Below are positions 28,688-38,766 of a stretch of DNA of 56,010 bases, in pieces. A program made the position numbers and the translations under genes. Position 1 is the first letter of the stretch. The number at the start of each line of letters is the position of its first letter. The stretch spans positions 1 to 56,010 of the forward strand of contig NZ_BJXJ01000028.1 of NCBI RefSeq assembly GCF_007990935.1, in the 5' to 3' direction. Below the pieces are notes generated by a model. That model did no database searches, had not been told where the DNA came from, and was given only the letters and a program-made list of their open reading frames with translations. This DNA is from Vibrio sagamiensis NBRC 104589 (lineage in GTDB: Bacteria > Pseudomonadota > Gammaproteobacteria > Enterobacterales > Vibrionaceae).

Positions 28688-30081
28688 TGCGCCAGTCACG
28701 CTTTAGTTTGCCACACATCAACAGCTTATACGGGCGCATTTTTGCTATTTTTTGGCTAACTATGTTTTTAGTCCTCATCGCAGTCCTGTCATTGCCTCAT
28801 CTCGATCCTCGAAAAGTGCATGATATTCCACAATCCCAATACAACATGTTATTGGAGATTCGCAATGATTTAGAAAAAGAATACCGTAGCCAAAGTGATC
28901 TTGGTAAAGTTCTCTTCAATATTGAAGGAGCGCGACGTAATAAGTATCCATTGCGTCCACGTCTGTTCTTTGCTGATCATGAAAGTACTATTTTCAGTAC
29001 AGCTAAGCACAAAGAGTTCAAACTTCGTGCACTAAAAAACTTTGTCACGCTCAGTGAGGATCTGAATCACCCAACCCAAAAATTATATGGCCGCTATATG
29101 ATTGCAGGCCCGATCCCTATTACGCTTGCAGGCTCTAAATTGCTTATGTATGTCGGTTTTAAATGGAATGAACCCCCGCCATTTATGCTGCGTTTATTTG
29201 ATCACCCTCTACAACTCCTATTAGCTATTATGCTTGCCAGCACCCCTTTACTACTATGGCTTGCTTGGGCGCTAAGTCAGCCTGCACGTCGATTAGAAGC
29301 TGCTGCACAAAGCGTGACCAGAGGTGAGTTTATTATCGACCCTAATTTGGAAAAAGGGACAACAGAGTTTCGTCAGGCAGGAGCAAGCTTTAACCAAATG
29401 GTCGAAGCAGTCAACCAAATGATTTCAGGTCAGCAACGTCTTCTGTCCGATATCTCGCATGAATTACGCTCACCATTAACACGATTACGTATGGCCAACG
29501 CATTGGCAACACGTAAACAAGGGGAGAGCCCTGAACTCACTCGTATTGATACCGAAGCTCAGCGCCTTGAGCAAATGATCGCTGAGTTACTGACTCTCTC
29601 GCGCAACCAAGTCGACAGCCATTTAACGCGAGAAATACAACCTCTTTCCAGTTTATGGGAGGAGATCCTTGAAGATGCTCAATTCGAAGCCGAGCAAATA
29701 GGCAAACATCTCAGCTATACTCCTCTTCCCGAGCGAACGATCTTCGGGAACCCAAAGCTGCTAATGAGCGCAGTGGAAAATATTATTCGTAACGCTATTT
29801 ACTACGGTAAAGACGAGGTAAAGATCGAAATTACCGATTCTTTCGATCGACTAAGCATCGTGGTTGATGACAACGGTGAGGGCGTCCCAGAGCAAGAACG
29901 TGAGGCAATTTTCCGTCCGTTCTACCGAGTTTCAACCGCCCGAGACCGACACTCTGGAGGCACAGGGTTAGGCTTAACCATTACCGAGAGTGCCATTCGC
30001 CAGCATAGCGGAACTATTGTTGCTTCAAAGAGTCCGCTTGGTGGCTTGCGAATCACGGTGACCTTACCTTTGCTCAGATAA
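28687..30081 (+). CDS. cpxA: Envelope-stress sensor histidine kinase CpxA
   Basis: A 464-residue inner-membrane kinase/phosphatase. It has two membrane helices (about residues 15-35 and 172-193) flanking a periplasmic sensor domain, then a HAMP linker, HisKA with phospho-acceptor His258 (SDISHELRSPL), and a HATPase_c domain (N box NIIRNAIYY, G boxes DDNGEGVP and GGTGLGLTI). CpxP is expected to bind the periplasmic domain. It ends the cpxRA operon. Confidence 0.95.
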   Translation: MRQSRFSLPHINSLYGRIFAIFWLTMFLVLIAVLSLPHLDPRKVHDIPQSQYNMLLEIRNDLEKEYRSQSDLGKVLFNIEGARRNKYPLRPRLFFADHESTIFSTAKHKEFKLRALKNFVTLSEDLNHPTQKLYGRYMIAGPIPITLAGSKLLMYVGFKWNEPPPFMLRLFDHPLQLLLAIMLASTPLLLWLAWALSQPARRLEAAAQSVTRGEFIIDPNLEKGTTEFRQAGASFNQMVEAVNQMISGQQRLLSDISHELRSPLTRLRMANALATRKQGESPELTRIDTEAQRLEQMIAELLTLSRNQVDSHLTREIQPLSSLWEEILEDAQFEAEQIGKHLSYTPLPERTIFGNPKLLMSAVENIIRNAIYYGKDEVKIEITDSFDRLSIVVDDNGEGVPEQEREAIFRPFYRVSTARDRHSGGTGLGLTITESAIRQHSGTIVASKSPLGGLRITVTLPLLR

Positions 30082-30189
30082 GAGTTATGCAAATAAAAGT
30101 CATCGGAACTCAACTCTGGTTACGTCTATACCCGGCGCCCTAACTGCGTATATACTGCTGACCTATTTTCACTCAATCGATGACAAACC

Positions 30190-30669
30190 ATGTTTGATAT
30201 TGCTTTATACGAACCAGAAATTGCACCTAACACAGGTAATATTATTCGCCTGTGTGCTAATTGTGGTGCCAACCTCCATTTAATTGAGCCACTTGGCTTT
30301 GATCTTGAAGAAAAAAGAGTTCGCCGAGCTGGGTTAGATTATCGTGATTTAGCCCGCGTGACACGCCATAAAAACTATCAAGCTTTTCTGGAATACTTAC
30401 AGCAAGAAAAACAAGATAACTTTCGCCTATTCGCTTGCACAACCAAAACGACAGGTCATCATGTGGACGCTACCTATCAGCCCGGTGATGTGCTCATGTT
30501 TGGCCCTGAAACGCGCGGCTTACCCGCAGAAGTAATTGATAGCTTACCAATAGAACAACGTATTCGTATTCCCATGATGCCCGACGCACGCAGTCTCAAT
30601 TTATCTAATGCTGTCGCGATCATAGCCTTTGAAGCATGGAGACAAATGGGCTTTAACGGCGCAGTCTAA
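30190..30669 (+). CDS. trmL: tRNA (cytidine/uridine-34 2'-O)-methyltransferase TrmL
   Basis: A 159-residue SPOUT-fold methyltransferase that 2'-O-methylates the wobble base of certain tRNA-Leu species using SAM. Family motifs are visible: [17 protein letters not shown] at the N-terminus, FGPETRGLP, and the trefoil-knot sequence [18 protein letters not shown]. The length is typical. It lies 108 bp after cpxA, probably with its own promoter. Confidence 0.95.
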   Translation: MFDIALYEPEIAPNTGNIIRLCANCGANLHLIEPLGFDLEEKRVRRAGLDYRDLARVTRHKNYQAFLEYLQQEKQDNFRLFACTTKTTGHHVDATYQPGDVLMFGPETRGLPAEVIDSLPIEQRIRIPMMPDARSLNLSNAVAIIAFEAWRQMGFNGAV

Positions 30670-30713
30670 ACCATTATGACCTCGCCCAAAAAATCTCCTT
30701 CGTTCTGCGCATA

Positions 30714-30742
30714 CAAAAAAGCCCAACCAAGTGGGTTGGGCT
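30714..30742 (-). terminator. Terminator after fxsA
   Basis: The stem AGCCCAACC-AAGTG-GGTTGGGCT is preceded by an A-run (a T-run on the minus strand), 36 bp past the fxsA stop. It may also stop trmL weakly. Confidence 0.8.
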
Positions 30743-30778
30743 ATTAATGGGCATTTGAAAACTCAGTTGAGACTAAAG

Positions 30779-31270
30779 TCAATTGAGTTTATTTTGGTCA
30801 TTGTCATCTTTTTTATATTCATATTCACCCTCAAATGTATTCCCTTGCTTAGATTGGCCATCGGACGGACCATGATTTGAGTAGCCAGAATGAAAGCCCC
30901 CACCGCCCATTGGCTTAAGCACAACTTTAGTCATTAAATATTTGGCCACCATTGCTCTAGGAGCAGGTAATAATATCGTCATTCCTATAGCATCGGTCAA
31001 AAAGCCGGGAGTTAAAAGTAATACACCCGCTACAGCCAACAATACCCCTTCGAATATTTGCTGAGCAGGCAATTCGCCTTGCTGTATACGAGCTTGAACT
31101 GATATCAGCGTTTGAATACCTTGACTACGAACTAATGAAGCACCGACAAAAGCAGTGACCAGTACCAATCCAATAGTTGGCCAAAAGCCTAAAAAGCCAC
31201 CCACTTTAATAAATAAACCAATTTCAATAACTGGGACAAGAATAAAAGCCAATAATAAAATAGGAAACAC
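30779..31270 (-). CDS. fxsA: FxsA-family inner-membrane protein
   Basis: A 163-residue membrane protein with three to four hydrophobic segments, the motif LLLTPGFLTDAIG, and a C-terminal GNTFEGEYEYK-type tail as in E. coli FxsA. E. coli FxsA, when overproduced, alleviates phage T7 exclusion by F plasmids; the normal role is unknown. The frame opens at an ATG at 31294, but AAAGGAG sits 5 nt before GTG 31270, giving an N-terminus (MFPILLLAF) like that of E. coli, so I prefer the GTG. It is divergent from aspA, as in E. coli. Confidence 0.88.
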   Translation of the reverse strand: MFPILLLAFILVPVIEIGLFIKVGGFLGFWPTIGLVLVTAFVGASLVRSQGIQTLISVQARIQQGELPAQQIFEGVLLAVAGVLLLTPGFLTDAIGMTILLPAPRAMVAKYLMTKVVLKPMGGGGFHSGYSNHGPSDGQSKQGNTFEGEYEYKKDDNDQNKLN

Positions 31271-31696
31271 ACCAACTCCTTTATTTAAATACATTTATGT
31301 CATCTCAAGGTGTTGTACTCAATAAAAAATTTAACTCATAAGTCCAACTTTATTAAAATCACTTGAATGAAGTCAATTGCGTACAGTTTAATAGTAAATC
31401 TTCATTTGGCTCAAATAAACCTCACTATGATTCAGATCATTGCAACAACAAAATCACTTTAGAGTTCGCCTAAGTGGTTCTCTAACCATATAAATCCTGT
31501 TTATATATTGCAAAATATTGCGGTCTTAAAACAAGAAAAGTGATCCACTTACTATTTTTATATGCGAAGTGCAGTATTATGTACCGCATTAAGTCAGGAC
31601 GGATTTCCCAGCCAAAGACTCTGATGAATGGATTCTCTAAACTGCAGACATGGCTAAACAACATTTACACCAGAATTACCATCTAAGGATCCTGCT
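31271..31696. other. Intergenic region between fxsA and aspA
   Basis: There is no supported gene in about 426 bp; a 60-codon minus-strand frame (31482-31664) has no family features. The region holds an FNR-like site (31427-31440) and the aspA leader, with GGATCC/AAGGATC ribosome-binding sequence just before the ATG. Confidence 0.5.
31427..31440. promoter_or_regulatory. FNR-like site upstream of aspA
   Basis: ATGAT-TCAG-ATCAT is a perfect palindromic frame with the FNR core TGAT-N4-ATCA, differing from the consensus only at the outermost base of each arm. It is about 257 bp before aspA. Confidence 0.45.
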
Positions 31697-33148
31697 ATGG
31701 CTACATTATCGAATGCTCCGCAAACAGCACACCAAGCCACTCGAATCGAAGAAGACCTTCTAGGTCAACGCCATGTTCCAGAAGATGCCTATTATGGCAT
31801 CCATACTCTGCGTGCGATAGAAAACTTTAATATATCAAACACAACCATTTCGGACGTCCCTGAGTTTGTACGCGGCATGGTGATGACAAAAAAAGCCGCT
31901 GCATTAGCAAATAAAGAGCTCGGTGCCATCCCTAAAGACATCGCTGATTACATTCTTCAGGCATGTGATCTTATCCTTGAGACAGGCAAATGCATGGACC
32001 AGTTCCCATCAGATGTATTTCAAGGTGGAGCTGGTACTTCTGTCAATATGAACACCAATGAGGTGATTGCCAACGTAGCGCTTGAACTGATGGGCAAAGA
32101 AAAAGGCCAATATGAGTTCATCAATCCAAACGATCATGTCAATAAAAGCCAGTCAACCAACTGTGCTTACCCAACAGGATTTCGTATCGCGGTTTTCAAC
32201 AGCGTACAACAGTTGATGGAAGCAATTGAATATCTAAAAGGTGCCTTCGAACTGAAAGCATCTGAGTTTAAAGATGTTCTTAAAATGGGACGTACCCAGC
32301 TGCAAGATGCAGTGCCAATGACGGTAGGTCAGGAGTTCCACGCTTGGGCCGTGACACTAAACGAAGAAATTCGTGCACTCGATTATACGTCTAAACTGCT
32401 ACTCGAAATCAACCTGGGTGCGACCGCTATCGGTACAGGCCTGAATACGCCAACCGGTTACCAAGCTTTGGCTGTCAAGCACTTAGCAGAGGTAACAGGC
32501 TTGGACGTTGTTCCTGCTGAAGATCTGATCGAAGCAACCTCTGACTGTGGTGCTTATGTTATGGCACACGGCGCACTTAAGCGTCTAGCAGTCAAACTTT
32601 CAAAGATTTGTAATGACCTTCGTCTGCTTTCTTCAGGTCCAAGAGCAGGTCTTAACGAACTGAACTTACCTGAAATGCAAGCTGGCTCTTCGATTATGCC
32701 AGCAAAGGTTAACCCTGTTATTCCAGAAGTCGTTAACCAAGTCTGCTTTAAGGTACTCGGTAACGACAATACCGTCTCTTTCGCAGCAGAGGGTGGACAA
32801 CTTCAGCTCAATGTTATGGAACCTGTGATCGCACAAAGCATCTTTGAATCTATCTCTCTTCTTCACAATGCGTGTATTAATCTGCGTGATAAATGCATCG
32901 ATGGTATTACCGTTAACCGAGAGATCTGTGAGAACTACGTTTACAACTCTATCGGAATCGTCACATACCTTAATCCGTATATTGGTCATCACGAGGGAGA
33001 TATTGTCGGCAAGATTTGCGCAGAAACCGGCAAGAGCGTCCGTGACGTCGTTCTCGAACGGGGCTTATTAACAGTAGAAGAACTCGATGATATCTTATCA
33101 GTCGAAAACTTTATGCACCCAACCTACAAAGCAAAACGTTACGATTAA
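31697..33148 (+). CDS. aspA: Aspartate ammonia-lyase
   Basis: A 483-residue tetrameric enzyme of the fumarase/aspartase superfamily that deaminates L-aspartate to fumarate and ammonia. The signature [11 protein letters not shown], containing the catalytic Ser of the flexible loop, is present, as are GMVMTKKAA and [20 protein letters not shown] substrate residues (read [13 protein letters not shown]). It feeds fumarate to FrdABCD and aspartate/fumarate exchange by DcuA, which follows it as in E. coli. A good terminator separates aspA from dcuA, so dcuA may have its own promoter. Confidence 0.97.
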   Translation: MATLSNAPQTAHQATRIEEDLLGQRHVPEDAYYGIHTLRAIENFNISNTTISDVPEFVRGMVMTKKAAALANKELGAIPKDIADYILQACDLILETGKCMDQFPSDVFQGGAGTSVNMNTNEVIANVALELMGKEKGQYEFINPNDHVNKSQSTNCAYPTGFRIAVFNSVQQLMEAIEYLKGAFELKASEFKDVLKMGRTQLQDAVPMTVGQEFHAWAVTLNEEIRALDYTSKLLLEINLGATAIGTGLNTPTGYQALAVKHLAEVTGLDVVPAEDLIEATSDCGAYVMAHGALKRLAVKLSKICNDLRLLSSGPRAGLNELNLPEMQAGSSIMPAKVNPVIPEVVNQVCFKVLGNDNTVSFAAEGGQLQLNVMEPVIAQSIFESISLLHNACINLRDKCIDGITVNREICENYVYNSIGIVTYLNPYIGHHEGDIVGKICAETGKSVRDVVLERGLLTVEELDDILSVENFMHPTYKAKRYD

Positions 33149-33161
33149 GTGCACACAACTT

Positions 33162-33186
33162 AGGGCTCCCAAGGGGGCCCTTTTTT
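33162..33186 (+). terminator. Terminator after aspA
   Basis: The stem GGGCTCC/GGGGCCC (one G-U pair) is followed by six T. Confidence 0.85.
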
Positions 33187-33333
33187 AGGTCGCACACTTA
33201 ATTCCTTACATTTTTAGTGGTTTATATTTTCTCAATGTGAGTCTACTTTTCTGAATATTTGTTTTATCCCTCAGAGCCTACAAATTCAAGTATTCAAAAA
33301 ATCAGAATCTTAAAACTCAAGAGGTAATAATCT

Positions 33334-34641
33334 ATGGTCATGGTCGAACTCTTTGTGGTTCTCTTCTTCATTTATATTGGAGCAAGAATTGGCGGTATCG
33401 GCATTGGTTTTGCAGGTGGTGCGGGTGTTGTTGCATTATCACTCATTCTGAGTGTCCCAACCAGTCAATCTTATATTCCGGTTGATGTTATTTTGATCAT
33501 TATGTCGGTTATCACCGCGATTGCGGCGATGCAAGTGGCTGGTGGTCTCGATTGGATGGTTCAAGTTGCCGAAGACTTTTTACGTCGTAACCCTGCCAGA
33601 ATCACCTTCTATGCGCCCATCGTGACTTTTCTTATGACACTTCTCGCTGGTACTGGACATACCGCATTTTCAACCCTACCTGTCATTGCAGAGGTTGCCA
33701 AAGGCCAAGGAGTTCGGCCTTCTCGTCCGCTCTCGATTGCCGTCGTTGCTTCACAGATTGCCATAACAGCCTCTCCTATCTCTGCCGCTGTCGTCGCCTT
33801 TGCGGCGATGTTGGCACCATTCGGAGTGGATTATCTCACCTTACTTGCCGTGTGTATCCCAACGACCTTTATCGCCTGTATGATCGGTGCGTTCGTCGCA
33901 AACTATATGGGATCAGAGCTAAAAGATGATCCTGAGTATCAAGAGCGTTTAGCAAAAGGCCTGATCAAACTTAACACCGAATCTAAACGCGAAATCTTGC
34001 CCACCGCGAAAAAAGCCACTTTTATCTTCCTCGCTGCAATCGCGTTTGTGGTGTGTTATGCCGCCGCTATTTCAGGCTCAATCGGCTTAATAGAGAACCC
34101 TACTCTTGGTCGTAACGAAGCCATCATGACCATCATGCTAGCCGCCGCGACTGCTATCGTGATGTGTTGTAAAATCGATGCAGACAAAATTCCTTCAGCG
34201 GCCACGTTTCGTTCCGGTATGACCGCATGTGTCTGTGTACTTGGTGTAGCTTGGTTAGGCTCCACTTTCGTTAACGCACACGTTGATGGCATCAAAGAAG
34301 TCGCTGGAACATTATTGGCAGATTATCCTTGGATGCTGGCTTTAGTGCTTTTCTTTGCCTCAATGTTGCTTTACTCACAAGGTGCGACAACCGTCGCTTT
34401 AATGCCGGCAGCACTTGCCATTGGCGTAGCTCCATTAACAGCAGTGGCCTCCTTTGCTGCGGTCAGCGCGCTGTTTGTTTTACCAACTTACCCAACGCTA
34501 CTGGCAGCGGTTGAAATGGATGATACAGGTTCAACCCGCATTGGCCAGTATGTTTTCAACCACCCATTCTTCATTCCAGGGGTCACTACTATTAGCTCAG
34601 CGGTGGCATTAGGCTTTATATTTGGAAGCTTTATTCTGTAA
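33334..34641 (+). CDS. dcuA: Anaerobic C4-dicarboxylate transporter DcuA
   Basis: A 435-residue inner-membrane antiporter of the Dcu family with ten or more hydrophobic helices, exchanging aspartate, fumarate, malate and succinate. It resembles DcuA rather than DcuB: GARIGGIGIGFAGG, AITASPISAAVV, and the end VFNHPFFIPG. It follows aspA. In E. coli cutA separates dcuA from dsbD; here only 156 bp separate them, so cutA is absent. Confidence 0.94.
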   Translation: MVMVELFVVLFFIYIGARIGGIGIGFAGGAGVVALSLILSVPTSQSYIPVDVILIIMSVITAIAAMQVAGGLDWMVQVAEDFLRRNPARITFYAPIVTFLMTLLAGTGHTAFSTLPVIAEVAKGQGVRPSRPLSIAVVASQIAITASPISAAVVAFAAMLAPFGVDYLTLLAVCIPTTFIACMIGAFVANYMGSELKDDPEYQERLAKGLIKLNTESKREILPTAKKATFIFLAAIAFVVCYAAAISGSIGLIENPTLGRNEAIMTIMLAAATAIVMCCKIDADKIPSAATFRSGMTACVCVLGVAWLGSTFVNAHVDGIKEVAGTLLADYPWMLALVLFFASMLLYSQGATTVALMPAALAIGVAPLTAVASFAAVSALFVLPTYPTLLAAVEMDDTGSTRIGQYVFNHPFFIPGVTTISSAVALGFIFGSFIL

Positions 34642-34659
34642 GGTTTTCTTGATTTGATT

Positions 34660-34682
34660 GGGGAGCGGCAGCTCCCTTTTTT
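34660..34682 (+). terminator. Terminator after dcuA
   Basis: The stem GGGAGC-GGCA-GCTCCC is followed by six T. Confidence 0.9.
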
Positions 34683-34797
34683 ATCTTCAAATAATTTACT
34701 GAACAAAAAATAACCGCAAAGATGAAACTAATTCAATCACAAGCCTGTCTGATTAGGTTAAACTGACAACAAATAATTAAATTCAAACGAAGTTCTT

Positions 34798-36636
34798 ATG
34801 CGTGCATTATTTTCTGTATTACTCTTGGGGCTCACGACCTTTTCAACGCCTACGCTAGCCCTGTTTGGTGACCAACAAGGCAACAGTACACCAACCAGCA
34901 GTTTTACCAACCAAAACGATGGTTTTGTCTCTGTTGAACAAGCATTTTCATTTAACTCTTATCAACAAAATCAGCAACTGATGCTCGATTGGCAAGTAAA
35001 AGAAGGTTATTACCTCTATCAAGAACGTCTATCATTTACGAGTGAAAACGTAACTCTCGATAGTATTGAAATGGAGGATGGTGCCCCACACAAAGATGAG
35101 TTCTTTGGTGATGTACATATCTATAGTCAACCGCTTTTCGTTAATCTTAATTTATCTAACTGGCAGCCTGAGGCTCGTGTTATCGTTCAGTATCAAGGCT
35201 GTGCGAAAGCAGGTTTTTGCTATCCACCAGAAACTCGTATCATCCCGATTAGTGCGTTCAAAGCCTCTGAGGTCGCCACTCAGAAAACGTCTTCGACTGA
35301 AGCATCAGTACCCTCACTCAAACCAGCAGAGGTAAAGTCAACCACTTCATCATCGGTAACGACAACGCCCTATGAAACAGGTACCCAACAAAACAGTCTT
35401 GCTGCAAATTTAGCGGATAACTGGTGGACTCCACTGCTCTTTTTAGCCCTTGGTGTAGGCCTCGCTTTTACTCCATGTGTTCTGCCTATGTACCCGATTT
35501 TAACCAGTATCGTTCTTGGTAGCGGCAAGCTCAATCAACGCAGAGCACTATGGCTTTCATTCCTTTATGTTCAAGGCATGGCTCTCACCTATACGTTACT
35601 TGGCTTGGTTGTCGCCTCCGCTGGTATTCAATTTCAGGCAGCTATGCAGCACCCTTATGTGTTAATTGGCCTGAGCGTACTGTTTGTTACTTTGTCTCTC
35701 TCAATGTTTGGTTTGTATAACTTGCAACTGCCAAGCAGCATTCAAACTTGGCTCAACAACCTAAGCAACAAACAACAAGGTGGAAGTGGTGCTGGTGTCT
35801 TCGCTATGGGAGCCATTTCTGGATTAGTCTGCTCCCCCTGCACAACCGCCCCACTTTCTGGTGCATTGCTTTACGTTGCACAAAGTGGCGATCTTGTCAC
35901 TGGTGGTGTCGCCCTTTACGCTCTTGCCATGGGTATGGGTATCCCATTAATCCTAGTTGCTGTGTTTGGCAATAAGTTGCTCCCAAAAGCCGGGGGATGG
36001 ATGGACAGAGTCAAAACACTGTTTGGCTTTATCTTACTCGCCGCTCCTATTTTCCTATTGGAACGCATTTTGCCCGAAGTCTGGTCGACAATCTTGTGGT
36101 CAGCGTTAGGTTTTGCTGCTTTCAGTTGGCTGTATCATATAAAAAACAGCTTTGAATTTGGCGGCTGGAAACAAAGCGCGCTCGGAATCATTGCCATCCT
36201 TGGACTGTTTGCTTCAGCGCAACCCGTGCTTAATAATTGGTTCCATTCCACCTCTGCCATCTCGTCAGAAGCCACCAGCGTCGAATTTATTCGTGTGTCT
36301 AACATCGCTGAACTAGAGCATCAGTTGACGTTGGCCAAACAAGCGGGAAAGCCTGTCATGTTGGATTTTTATGCCGATTGGTGTGTAGCCTGTAAAGAAT
36401 TTGAAAAATACACCTTTCATGATCCCTTAGTTGAAAAAAAGCTGGCTGAGTTTGTGCTACTTCAAGCCGATGTGACCAAAAGCCAAGTTGAGGATATCGA
36501 GCTTCTTAAACATATGGATGTGCTCGGTTTACCGACTATTGAATTTTGGAATGCGAATGGCGACCCGGTACCTGAAGCCCGTTTAAGCGGCTTCATCCAA
36601 GCCACACCTTTCCTTCAACACATTGCTCAATTCTAA
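34798..36636 (+). CDS. dsbD: Thiol:disulfide interchange protein DsbD
   Basis: A 612-residue inner-membrane reductant transporter that carries electrons from cytoplasmic thioredoxin to periplasmic DsbC, DsbG and CcmG. It has a signal peptide (residues 1-21), a periplasmic alpha domain with Cys135/Cys141 (CAKAGFC), a beta membrane domain of eight helices with Cys227 (FTPCVLP) and Cys348 (VCSPC), and a thioredoxin-like gamma domain with Cys529/Cys532 (WCVAC). All six functional cysteines are present; Cys345 is an additional conserved one. It is the fourth gene of the fxsA-aspA-dcuA-dsbD synteny. Confidence 0.96.
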   Translation: MRALFSVLLLGLTTFSTPTLALFGDQQGNSTPTSSFTNQNDGFVSVEQAFSFNSYQQNQQLMLDWQVKEGYYLYQERLSFTSENVTLDSIEMEDGAPHKDEFFGDVHIYSQPLFVNLNLSNWQPEARVIVQYQGCAKAGFCYPPETRIIPISAFKASEVATQKTSSTEASVPSLKPAEVKSTTSSSVTTTPYETGTQQNSLAANLADNWWTPLLFLALGVGLAFTPCVLPMYPILTSIVLGSGKLNQRRALWLSFLYVQGMALTYTLLGLVVASAGIQFQAAMQHPYVLIGLSVLFVTLSLSMFGLYNLQLPSSIQTWLNNLSNKQQGGSGAGVFAMGAISGLVCSPCTTAPLSGALLYVAQSGDLVTGGVALYALAMGMGIPLILVAVFGNKLLPKAGGWMDRVKTLFGFILLAAPIFLLERILPEVWSTILWSALGFAAFSWLYHIKNSFEFGGWKQSALGIIAILGLFASAQPVLNNWFHSTSAISSEATSVEFIRVSNIAELEHQLTLAKQAGKPVMLDFYADWCVACKEFEKYTFHDPLVEKKLAEFVLLQADVTKSQVEDIELLKHMDVLGLPTIEFWNANGDPVPEARLSGFIQATPFLQHIAQF

Positions 36637-36649
36637 ACCAACGAATTGA

Positions 36650-36682
36650 TATACCCAAGTAACCTCAAGATGCTTGGGTATA
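36650..36682. repeat. Vibrio-type palindromic unit, copy 2
   Basis: It has the same 10-bp arms TATACCCAAG/CTTGGGTATA as copy 1 (1925-1956), with a 13-nt loop containing CCTCAAGATG. It lies 14 bp after the dsbD stop. A separate inverted repeat GCGCCAGT-N8-ACTGGCGC follows at 36691-36714. Confidence 0.75.
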
Positions 36683-36690
36683 CTCTTACT

Positions 36691-36714
36691 GCGCCAGTGA
36701 CTACTTACTGGCGC
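36691..36714. repeat. Inverted repeat downstream of dsbD
   Basis: Perfect 8-bp arms GCGCCAGT/ACTGGCGC flank an 8-nt loop. There is no T-run, so termination is uncertain. Confidence 0.5.
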
Positions 36715-36872
36715 ACTCTTAACCTTTCATCTCTCCTTAACCATCCATTTCATATGCATTTTTTTAATAAAAGTCGATTTGGTTCAGAATTTTAAATCCT
36801 GATTATTGTTCGCTCCTCTAAAAGGTGGACAATAATTCAAATAACTAAATAGTCAAAAAAGTGTATTACGTC

Positions 36873-37508
36873 ATGGATTCGACCTACACCATCATCATTG
36901 CCGATGATCACCCTCTTTTCCGCAATGCTCTCTTTCAATCCGTACATTTAGCCGTCAGCGGAGCCAACCTCCTTGAAGCCGATACCCTGAATACTTTACT
37001 TGAACTGCTGGAAAAACAACCCGAGCCAGATCTAGTATTACTCGACTTAAAAATGCCCGGAGCCAACGGCATGTCAGGTCTTATCCAGTTACGCGCAGAT
37101 TACCCGCACTTACCTGTTGTGGTTGTTTCTGCCAGCGAAGAACCCAGTGTCGTCACGCAAGTGAAAAGTCATGGAGCTTTCGGTTTTATTCCTAAATCCA
37201 GTGATATGCGCCAGCTGGTCAATGCCCTTAACCAAGTCCTCAACGGCGATCCCTATTTCCCTGCCGATTTGATCACCAACAACGAAGTTTGTAATGATTT
37301 AGCCGATAAGTTGGCCGCACTTACTCCCCAGCAATATAAAGTCCTCAGTATGCTTTCGGATGGATTACTCAATAAACAAATTGCTTATGAGCTGCATGTA
37401 TCAGAAGCCACCATCAAAGCTCATATGACGGCTATTTTCCGCAAGCTTGGGGTAAAAAACAGGACACAAGCGGTCATCCTTTTACAGCAAATGGAGCCAG
37501 AACTTTGA
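36873..37508 (+). CDS. crbR: LuxR-type response regulator CrbR (acetate switch)
   Basis: A 211-residue NarL/FixJ-type regulator with a receiver domain (ADDHPLF acidic pocket, phospho-acceptor Asp in LLDLKMPG, Lys in IPKSS) and a C-terminal LuxR helix-turn-helix (LTPQQYKVLSML, NKQIAYELHVSEATIKAHM). The sequence and the nearby transporter-kinase and acs fit CrbR of Vibrio (ErdR in Pseudomonas), which activates acs when acetate must be scavenged. A GTG at 36861 would add four residues; neither start has a strong ribosome-binding site. The partner kinase gene is 3.6 kb downstream on the other strand. Confidence 0.85.
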   Translation: MDSTYTIIIADDHPLFRNALFQSVHLAVSGANLLEADTLNTLLELLEKQPEPDLVLLDLKMPGANGMSGLIQLRADYPHLPVVVVSASEEPSVVTQVKSHGAFGFIPKSSDMRQLVNALNQVLNGDPYFPADLITNNEVCNDLADKLAALTPQQYKVLSMLSDGLLNKQIAYELHVSEATIKAHMTAIFRKLGVKNRTQAVILLQQMEPEL

Positions 37509-37664
37509 GTCTGACTCAATCACTTCCTAAAATGATTTGAGACAAGGTTGAGTTATTTACCTTAGCTAGGTGATACAAAACTCAGTAATTGACGTTACAG
37601 GTTAAAAGCTGCACCATGGCGCTTTTTATGTATCGATTCATCATTTCTACAGGAAGGTCATACT

Positions 37665-38291
37665 TTGCTCAGTATTCTCATCACCCAATTCGTTGTTCTG
37701 TGGGCCGTCATTGATCCTGTCGGTTCTGTACCTGTTTACCTCTCTCAAACTCAGCACCTATCCGCTAAGCAACGCCAACTTGTGGCCCTCAAAGCCGTTG
37801 CGATCGCGATGGGTGTCTTGCTGTTTTTCTTAATTGCAGGCCAGCTCCTTCTAGAAGCAATGCAAATCCCTCTTCCGGCCTTCCAAGCAGCTGGTGGACT
37901 CGTGCTACTGCTGTTTGCCTTAAGTATGATTTTTGGCGAGAGCAAACCGGAACAAGAACAAAAATTGAGTGAAGAAGTCAGTCATTCAGATTTGGCTGAC
38001 CTTGCTGTCTATCCGCTTGCCATACCGTCGATCGCTTCGCCTGGTGCCATGATGGCAATTGTGATGCTGACAGACAATAATCGCTACTCGGTTATCGATC
38101 AAGCCATGACGGCAGGCGTGATGTTGGCGGTGTTACTAGTAACGTTAGTGTTACTTCTAGGCGCCAATACCATTCAAAAAATCATAGGTAATGTCGGAGC
38201 CGCCATCATCAGCCGCGTTATGGGTCTAATACTTGCCGCTGTTGCACTGAATAATTTACTGCTTGGCATCAAAGAATTTTATATTAACTGA
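37665..38291 (+). CDS. MarC-family membrane protein
   Basis: A 208-residue inner-membrane protein with six hydrophobic helices of the MarC/UPF0056 family (FVVLWAVIDPVGSVPVYL at the start, PLAIPSIASPGAM in the middle). Despite the name, a drug-resistance role has not held up and the function is unknown. It starts with TTG at 37665, with AGGAAGG about 8 nt upstream. It stands alone between crbR and the symporter pair with its own terminator. Confidence 0.88.
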   Translation: MLSILITQFVVLWAVIDPVGSVPVYLSQTQHLSAKQRQLVALKAVAIAMGVLLFFLIAGQLLLEAMQIPLPAFQAAGGLVLLLFALSMIFGESKPEQEQKLSEEVSHSDLADLAVYPLAIPSIASPGAMMAIVMLTDNNRYSVIDQAMTAGVMLAVLLVTLVLLLGANTIQKIIGNVGAAIISRVMGLILAAVALNNLLLGIKEFYIN

Positions 38292-38358
38292 TAAATATTT
38301 TAGACCTTTGGCTAACATCACAGACGATTCACATCGTTCTTATCGCTCTTTTCTTACT

Positions 38359-38384
38359 CAGCGCCCTTGATAGGGCGCTTTTTC
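38359..38384 (+). terminator. Terminator after the MarC-family gene
   Basis: The stem AGCGCCCT-TGAT-AGGGCGCT is followed by a T-run. Confidence 0.9.
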
Positions 38385-38492
38385 GTATTTTCTTATCCCG
38401 ACTAAAGTTGAAAAGTATTCTGTTTCCTATCTTGATAACGTAAGTGAATGAAACATTTCATTAACAATCAATGTAAATCGTAAGGAGACGGT

Positions 38493-38756
38493 ATGGCATT
38501 TGAAGATAAAGAAAAAGCAAAAGCCTATTGGGATAAAAATGTCAAACTCATGATCACACTCATGACCATTTGGTTCGTCGTATCATTTGGCTGCGGTATT
38601 TTATTTGTCGATCAGCTTAATCAATTTCAGTTAGGTGGGTATAAGCTTGGATTTTGGTTTGCTCAGCAAGGTTCAATCTATGCTTTCCTAGGCATTATCT
38701 TTTATTACGCATGGAAAATGCGTCGTATCGATCGTGAATTTGGCGTAGACGAGTAG
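38493..38756 (+). CDS. DUF4212 small subunit of Na+/solute symporter
   Basis: An 87-residue protein with two transmembrane helices (about residues 18-38 and 52-72) and a charged C-terminus (KMRRIDREFGVDE). It is of the DUF4212 family, which is regularly encoded just before a large sodium-solute symporter and is named as its putative small subunit. A TAAGGAGACGG ribosome-binding region precedes the ATG. The large subunit begins 10 bp later, so they are one operon. It is analogous to, but distinct from, YjcH beside ActP in E. coli. Confidence 0.9.
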   Translation: MAFEDKEKAKAYWDKNVKLMITLMTIWFVVSFGCGILFVDQLNQFQLGGYKLGFWFAQQGSIYAFLGIIFYYAWKMRRIDREFGVDE

Positions 38757-38766
38757 AGGCATTAAC

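Noticed and set aside
31482..31664. 60-codon minus-strand frame between fxsA and aspA
   Set aside because: It has no ribosome-binding site or family features and lies in a regulatory gap.
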